Assembly: GCA_027487055.1 (NCBI GenBank)
Contig: JAIYEJ010000036.1
Location: forward strand, 1-7,644
From: Methylotenera sp.
GTDB taxonomy: Bacteria; Pseudomonadota; Gammaproteobacteria; Burkholderiales; Methylophilaceae
DNA: 7,644 nucleotides
Direction of reading: 5' to 3'
Numbering within the stretch: the first letter of the stretch is position 1; each line of letters starts with the position of its first letter. The translations under genes and the position numbers were made by a program. The notes beneath the pieces are model-generated. The model was not told where the DNA came from. It worked only from the letters and a program-made list of their open reading frames with translations, and ran no database searches. Shown piece after piece: positions 6,277-7,644 of this stretch.

Positions 6277-7644
6277 ATGAAAAAAACATTGATTGCGTCA
6301 GTAGTAGCATTATTATTTGTTCCTACAATCACTTCAGCGGCTAGCCCGATTTCCAGTATTACAAAGCAATGGACCTACAGCTCAGCAACAGCTGGGTTTC
6401 TTTCAGAAATTGCGGCTTACGACGCTATTACAAACACTGTATGGGTGGCTGGTGTAGTAGGTGTGGATGTATTAAATGCGACTAATGGCTCACTTGTGCA
6501 GCATATTGACACTTCGAGTTTTGGAGGTATCAACAGCATCGCAATCAAAAATGGCGTAGCAGCTTTTGCGATTGAAAATTCTGTTAGAACTAATAATGGT
6601 ATTGTGCAGTTTTACGATACTACTTCACGTTCTTTATCAAGTGGAATTAATACTGTAACAGTAGGTGCACTCCCAGACATGCTAACATTCACTGCAGATG
6701 GCAGTAAATTGTTGGTGGCAAATGAAGGTACACCATCCACTTATGGCACTCGTATCGGCACAACCACCCCTGCAACATTCAACCCTGCATCTGTTGACCC
6801 CGTTGGTAGCGTGAGCGTTATTAATATGAATACACGCACTGTTACTGCAACACCTACTTTTGCTGGCGTGCCGCAAGTAGGCAGCAATATTCGTACTAAT
6901 ACAGGTATGGATTTTGAACCAGAATATATTGCGGTTAATGCTACAGGCACTAAAGCCTATGTAACGTTACAAGAAGCCAATGCAATTGGTATTTTGGATT
7001 TAGGCACCAACACGTTTGATAAAGTGGTGGGCTTGGGTGCTAAAGACTTTAGTTTGGCAGGCAATCAAATTGATACGCGCGATAATACCACCGTAGCAAA
7101 TCCTAGTGGTACCATTCTATTTACTTCACCAAATGTCAAAGGTTTATATATGCCAGATGGTATTGCAGCTTACGAGTCGAATGGCAGTACGTACTTAGTG
7201 ACAGCCAATGAAGGTGATTTCCGTGAAGATGACGCTGATCGCGCCAATGCAAGTACGGTAGGTGCAACAGGGGATCTTGCAAATTTACGCATATCCAATA
7301 CGGATTCTTCTACAGGGAGTTTATTCGCGAGAGGAGCTCGATCATTTTCGATTCTTGATGCCGATGGCAACCGTGTATTTGATAGTGGTGATTTTTTAGA
7401 TAAAAAAGCTGCTGAATTAGGGATTTATGATGATGTAAGAAGCCGTGTTGGTGGTGTTGAGCCAGAAGGTGTTGAGTTGCTTACTATAGCTGGCCGCACA
7501 ATCGCTGCGATTGGTTTGGAGAGAACTCTGAAAGCAGCAGTTGCATTATATGACATCACGGATCCAACTAACGCGACATTTTTAGATATGTTGGTTACAG
7601 ATGGTGATGTGGCGCCAGAAGGTTTAAAAGCATTTGAAATTGCA
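6277..7644 (+). CDS. Secreted choice-of-anchor I family protein, N-terminal part (3' end outside window)
   Basis: The frame is open from ATG 6277 to the window edge, 456 codons without a stop. Residues 1-21 form a Sec signal peptide: KK at 2-3, the hydrophobic core LIASVVALLFVP, and a cleavage site near TSA|A (21/22), so the protein is exported. The rest matches the choice-of-anchor I family, a probable beta-propeller-like repeat fold. Marks seen are PDMLTF followed by LLVANEG (A148-G151), DFEPEYIAV (212-220), KAYVTLQEANAIGILDL, VTANEGDFREDD (G313-D319), DADGNRVFDSGD (361-372, which looks able to bind calcium), GGVEPEGVE (392-400) and APEGL (446-450). Biochemical function of the family is unsettled; members are sometimes annotated as alkaline-phosphatase-like, with no catalytic serine evident here. 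Family members differ in their C-terminal anchor (PEP-CTERM, LPXTG or other), and that part is missing here. It follows wcaI by 98 nt and may be transcribed separately. Confidence 0.88.
   Translation, partial: MKKTLIASVVALLFVPTITSAASPISSITKQWTYSSATAGFLSEIAAYDAITNTVWVAGVVGVDVLNATNGSLVQHIDTSSFGGINSIAIKNGVAAFAIENSVRTNNGIVQFYDTTSRSLSSGINTVTVGALPDMLTFTADGSKLLVANEGTPSTYGTRIGTTTPATFNPASVDPVGSVSVINMNTRTVTATPTFAGVPQVGSNIRTNTGMDFEPEYIAVNATGTKAYVTLQEANAIGILDLGTNTFDKVVGLGAKDFSLAGNQIDTRDNTTVANPSGTILFTSPNVKGLYMPDGIAAYESNGSTYLVTANEGDFREDDADRANASTVGATGDLANLRISNTDSSTGSLFARGARSFSILDADGNRVFDSGDFLDKKAAELGIYDDVRSRVGGVEPEGVELLTIAGRTIAAIGLERTLKAAVALYDITDPTNATFLDMLVTDGDVAPEGLKAFEIA

Noticed and set aside
6682..6950. 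Two overlapping - strand open frames within the choice-of-anchor gene
   Set aside because: The + strand frame carries the signal peptide and family motifs. The antisense products are Cys- or Val-rich and low in complexity, typical of shadows.
1..7644. Insertion sequence, CRISPR array, tRNA or phage remnant
   Set aside because: No transposase, spaced direct repeats, cloverleaf or integrase was seen. The genes are contiguous and intact apart from the two cut by the window edges.

Overview
The window is a stretch of a cell-surface polysaccharide cluster from an AT-rich Gram-negative bacterium. Everything with a clear direction reads on the + strand. The WcaF- and WcaI-type colanic-acid proteins, the WaaE-like glucosyltransferase and the secreted choice-of-anchor I protein all point to a proteobacterium. 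The overall flavour resembles betaproteobacterial methylotrophs (Methylophilaceae, e.g. Methylotenera), but that placement is inference from recollection and not shown by a marker gene.

Layout. Positions 1-4688 hold a tightly packed, probably co-transcribed block of five genes: the C-terminal part of a GT4 glycosyltransferase (cut by the left edge), a WcaF-type acetyltransferase, a GMC-family FAD oxidoreductase, an aldo/keto reductase, and a WaaE-like GT2 glycosyltransferase. Gaps are 24 nt, 1 nt, a 4-nt overlap (TTGA) and a 4-nt overlap (ATGA). A 248-nt AT-rich gap (4689-4936) follows, holding several dyads and three copies of AGTTCA. Then come a complete wcaI-type glycosyltransferase (4937-6178), a 98-nt gap with an imperfect inverted repeat, and the first 456 codons of a secreted choice-of-anchor I family protein that runs off the right edge.

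How the genes may work together. The three glycosyltransferases would each add a sugar to a lipid-linked repeat unit or oligosaccharide at the inner membrane, and the WcaF-like protein would O-acetylate it. The GMC oxidoreductase and aldo/keto reductase are the least ordinary part. Their genes are translationally coupled and chemically complementary (FAD-dependent alcohol oxidation, NAD(P)H-dependent carbonyl reduction), which suggests an oxidation/reduction couple that changes a sugar or its stereochemistry during glycan assembly. The exported protein at the right end may be an envelope or matrix protein; its anchor lies outside the window.

No RNA gene, insertion sequence, CRISPR array or phage feature was recognised. 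Base composition is uneven: hand counts give about 28% G+C over 3541-3720 in the reductase gene, against about 48-53% in sampled stretches of wcaI and the choice-of-anchor gene.
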